From Thermoplasmata archaeon (GTDB lineage Archaea; Thermoplasmatota; Thermoplasmata; GCA-020350865), in the NCBI GenBank assembly GCA_020348445.1, contig CP070751.1:2924852-2958888 (forward strand): 34,037 nucleotides of DNA, given 5' to 3'. Shown here in pieces: positions 31,852 to 34,037 of this stretch (positions are counted from its first letter, which is position 1; each line of letters begins with the position of its first letter). The position numbers were made by a program, and so were the translations under genes. Under the pieces are notes generated by a model. The model ran no database searches. It was not told the DNA's origin and was given only the letters and a program-made list of their open reading frames with translations.

Positions 31852-33045
31852 TCAATTCTTTGAAAGATTTTTCTTAAGCTCCTCATTCAATGCAGGTATA
31901 ACTTCAAACAAATCCCCGACGATTCCACAATCTGCAATATCAAAAATCGGTGCTTCAGGATCGTTATTAATAGCTATAATTGTGTCAGAACCTTTCATAC
32001 CAACTTGATGCTGGATTTTACCGGAGATACCACACGCAATATATAACTTGGGTGATACAGTCTTCCCACTTTGACCTACCTGATCTGATCTGGGTCTCCA
32101 CCCCGCATCAACCGCTGCCCTTGACACACCAACAACTCCATTAATCGTATCAGCTAATTCTTCCAAAATCTTAAAATTTTCAGAAGATCCCATACCTCTA
32201 CCACCTGAGATTATAATATCTGCTTCATCCAGGCTCTTTACCCCTTCTTTAGTAGTTTTAACAACTTCTTTTATTATAATTCTTTTAGCTTTAGAATCAA
32301 TTTCTACAGGGGTAGATATAATCTCAGCATTCCTAGAAGTATCTGGATTACTAACCTTCATCACATTCGGTCTAACAGTAGCCATTTGAGGACGAGTGTT
32401 CGGTGTTATAATATCTGCCATTATATTGCCACCAAAAGCTGGTCTAGTCTGAAGAAGTAAACCATCTTTAATCGATAATCCTGTGCAATCTGCAGTAAGA
32501 CCAATCTTCAAAGAAGCTGCAACACGTGGGGCTAGATCCCTGCCCAAATGAGTTGCAGGGAAAATTACGATATTGGGTTTATATTTCATTATCAGACCTG
32601 TTAATATCCCTGTATAATTATTAGTGTTATATTCAACAAGGTTCTCGTTTTCAGTTATATAGGCAATATCCACACCGTAACCAGCTATATCATCACAGAA
32701 ATGTTTGACTTTTCCTCCAAGGATCACTGCCCCTACTCTCTCTCCCAGAGTGTCAGCAATCTCCCGAGCTTTACTGGCTAGTTCTAGGCTTACCTTCTTG
32801 ATCTCCTTTTCACGGAGTTCAACAAAAATCCAAACATCTTTATAATCTGATAGATCTTTATCACTCAACTTTGGTCTCTCAAGAATTATCGCATCAAATT
32901 TACAGATTTCTACACAAGATCCACAAAGTGTACAATTCGCTTCAATTATGGCTTTCTTATCCTTGACTTTTATCGCAGCAAATGGACATGCTTTAACACA
33001 TAAGGCACATCCAGTGCATTTATCAAGAACAATCTCTATACCCAC
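31852..33045 (-). CDS. etfA: Electron transfer flavoprotein alpha subunit with N-terminal 2[4Fe-4S] ferredoxin domain (CarE-like)
   Basis: About 397 residues. Residues 1-60 hold two clusters, CTGCALCVKACP and CTLCGSCVEIC. The rest is EtfA: a Rossmann-like domain, then the FAD domain with GGRGMGSSENF, AGWRPRSDQVGQSGK, YIACGISGKIQH, INNDPEAPIFD. The fused ferredoxin is known from CarE of the bifurcating caffeyl-CoA reductase. I place the start at the GTG at 33045, five bases after GAGGTGA; a GTG at 33054 overlapping the etfB stop is the alternative. With EtfB and the acyl-CoA dehydrogenase just upstream it probably exchanges electrons between acyl-CoA, NADH and ferredoxin. Confidence 0.93.
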   Translation of the reverse strand: MGIEIVLDKCTGCALCVKACPFAAIKVKDKKAIIEANCTLCGSCVEICKFDAIILERPKLSDKDLSDYKDVWIFVELREKEIKKVSLELASKAREIADTLGERVGAVILGGKVKHFCDDIAGYGVDIAYITENENLVEYNTNNYTGILTGLIMKYKPNIVIFPATHLGRDLAPRVAASLKIGLTADCTGLSIKDGLLLQTRPAFGGNIMADIITPNTRPQMATVRPNVMKVSNPDTSRNAEIISTPVEIDSKAKRIIIKEVVKTTKEGVKSLDEADIIISGGRGMGSSENFKILEELADTINGVVGVSRAAVDAGWRPRSDQVGQSGKTVSPKLYIACGISGKIQHQVGMKGSDTIIAINNDPEAPIFDIADCGIVGDLFEVIPALNEELKKNLSKN

Positions 33046-33050
33046 AGCAT

Positions 33051-33851
33051 TCACCTCTTAGTAAGGGCCTCATGTTTCAAAAGAATTTCACTTAATTTTT
33101 TTGCAGCCTCCTTGCTATCTTGTTCTATAAGTTCACACTCCCCACGTGGTGGCGGAGTATATGTTTTTATTACTTGTGTGAATGATCCGTCTAAGCCGAA
33201 TTTAGATTCCTCGCCTCCAAGGGTTTTTGCATCCCAAATATTAAAAGGTTTCTTCTTTGCTTTTAATATACTACTCATAGGTGGATGCTCTGGTTGAAAT
33301 GAGGTTGGTGGGAGAAGAGCTAAAAGTACTGGTGCTTTAGCTTCAAGAATATAATATCCGTCCTCCGTTTGTTTATGAATCATGAGTTTGTGTTTATTAT
33401 CTATCTCAACCTTTTCTACATAGGTTACCTGAGGTATACCAAGTTGTTGCGCAAGTTCTGGTCCTACCTGTGCTGTATCTCCATCTATGGCCTGTTGTCC
33501 ACAGAAAACCATGTCAAATGATCCAAGTTTTTTAATAGCTAAAGAGAGAGTATAAGCTGTAGCCCAGGTATCAGAACCTGCAAATGCCTTATCAGAAATT
33601 AGTATTGCCTCATCTGCACCAAGAGCTAAGCATCTCATTAATGCACTTCGTGCCTGTGGTGGACCCATGGTAATAACTGTAACACTCCCCTCACCAGTCT
33701 CCTCTTTTATTCTTACGCTTTCTTCAACTGCGTAGTGATCATAGGGATTCAAAATACTTGGCACACCCTCTCTAATCAATGTATGGGTTTTAGGATCAAC
33801 CTTTACCTCGGTCGTGTCAGGTACTTGCTTTACACAAGCAATTATCTTCAT
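33051..33851 (-). CDS. etfB: Electron transfer flavoprotein beta subunit
   Basis: 266 residues with the EtfB signature: IIACVKQVPDTTEVKVDP at the start, NPYDHYAVEESVR, LALGADEAILI, and FCGQQAIDGDTAQVGPEL, which carries the AMP/FAD-binding loop. It pairs with the ferredoxin-fused EtfA next door; the two stops and starts lie within a few bases. The GDTAQVGP form and the longer N-terminal region agree with EtfB proteins of anaerobes, some of which bind a second FAD used in flavin-based bifurcation. The start ATG has AGGT upstream, 18 bases after the acyl-CoA dehydrogenase stop. Confidence 0.93.
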   Translation of the reverse strand: MKIIACVKQVPDTTEVKVDPKTHTLIREGVPSILNPYDHYAVEESVRIKEETGEGSVTVITMGPPQARSALMRCLALGADEAILISDKAFAGSDTWATAYTLSLAIKKLGSFDMVFCGQQAIDGDTAQVGPELAQQLGIPQVTYVEKVEIDNKHKLMIHKQTEDGYYILEAKAPVLLALLPPTSFQPEHPPMSSILKAKKKPFNIWDAKTLGGEESKFGLDGSFTQVIKTYTPPPRGECELIEQDSKEAAKKLSEILLKHEALTKR

Positions 33852-33869
33852 TTCTATACCTACATTTAA

Positions 33870-34037
33870 TTAACGATAGGCGAGAAACTCTTTTCCAAGT
33901 AATTCTCTAGCAATAATTAGCCTCATTATCTCTGAAGAACCTTCAGCAAGTGTGAATGAACGTACAGCACGCCAAGCCTTCTGATCTTCACATTCTTTTG
34001 TATATCCAAAAGCTCCCTGCCACTGCATAACATCATT
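33870..34037 (-). CDS. Acyl-CoA dehydrogenase, C-terminal fragment
   Basis: Only the last 55 residues are present; the gene continues past the right edge. The fragment has the family's C-terminal helices: MQWQGAFGYTKEC, then VRSFTLAEGSSEIMRLIIA and RELLGKEF. The FAD-contacting EGSSEI motif is typical. It is the first gene seen of the EtfB-EtfA operon, giving the CarC-CarD-CarE order. In the benzoyl-CoA route a glutaryl-CoA or pimelyl-type dehydrogenase would be expected, but the catalytic Glu region is outside the window, so the substrate class cannot be judged. Confidence 0.9.
   Translation of the reverse strand, partial: NDVMQWQGAFGYTKECEDQKAWRAVRSFTLAEGSSEIMRLIIARELLGKEFLAYR

Noticed and set aside
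1..34037. CRISPR arrays, tRNA or rRNA genes
   Set aside because: No regularly spaced direct repeats and no cloverleaf or rRNA-like sequence were noticed on reading through; a covariance-model search was not possible.

Overview
The window looks like a chromosomal segment from an anaerobic archaeon, most likely a relative of the Thermoplasmatota; that placement is inference. The archaeal signs are TATA-box-like promoters with start codons close behind, a fused ADP-forming acetyl-CoA synthetase, a 3-hydroxyacyl-CoA dehydrogenase/enoyl-CoA hydratase fusion of the archaeal kind, a DUF2080-type mini-protein, and a secreted subtilisin with a YVDDDN beta-helix tail. Shine-Dalgarno sites are strong (GGAGG/GGTG) and GTG and TTG starts are frequent. 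No rRNA, tRNA, CRISPR array, transposase or complete insertion sequence was seen.

The central theme is anaerobic breakdown of aromatic compounds through benzoyl-CoA. On the minus strand (about 16143 down to 6860) lies a run encoding the four subunits of an ATP-dependent class I benzoyl-CoA reductase in the order bzdN-bzdO-bzdP-bzdQ. It is followed by a bzdM-like ferredoxin, a large bzdV/KorC-like iron-sulfur flavoprotein, a tungsten aldehyde:ferredoxin oxidoreductase and its four-cluster ferredoxin partner. Upstream of this run are a GNAT acetyltransferase gene and a 45-residue DUF2080-like gene with a palindrome at its predicted transcription start.

At 24.4-28.5 kb are the ring-processing enzymes: cyclohexa-1,5-diene-carbonyl-CoA hydratase and 6-hydroxycyclohexenecarbonyl-CoA dehydrogenase on the plus strand, divergent from the ring-opening 6-oxocyclohexenecarbonyl-CoA hydrolase on the minus strand. 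Behind the hydrolase come an amidohydrolase, a short-chain dehydrogenase, a thiolase and a DUF35 zinc-ribbon partner. At 28.5-34 kb a minus-strand beta-oxidation operon runs acyl-CoA dehydrogenase (partial) - EtfB - ferredoxin-EtfA - thiolase - dehydrogenase/hydratase fusion, in the order known from the electron-bifurcating caffeyl-CoA reductase CarCDE. An acyl-CoA ligase at 20.1 kb could supply the CoA thioester.

The left edge (1-6.1 kb, plus strand) is a second acyl-CoA operon: the C-terminus of a BcrC/HgdB-family protein, ADP-forming acyl-CoA synthetase, an acyl-CoA ligase, a ketopantoate-reductase-family dehydrogenase and a CoA-disulfide-reductase-like flavoprotein. A LysE-type exporter (6.2-6.8 kb) and a secreted subtilisin/beta-helix protein (17.0-19.8 kb) are not obviously part of the pathway.

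Together the genes can be read as: aromatic acid -> CoA thioester -> ATP-driven ring reduction by low-potential ferredoxin -> hydration, oxidation and ring opening -> beta-oxidation to acetyl-CoA -> ATP through ADP-forming acetyl-CoA synthetase. Intergenic stretches are short; the longest (about 280 bases at 19846-20125) holds a hairpin and a promoter.
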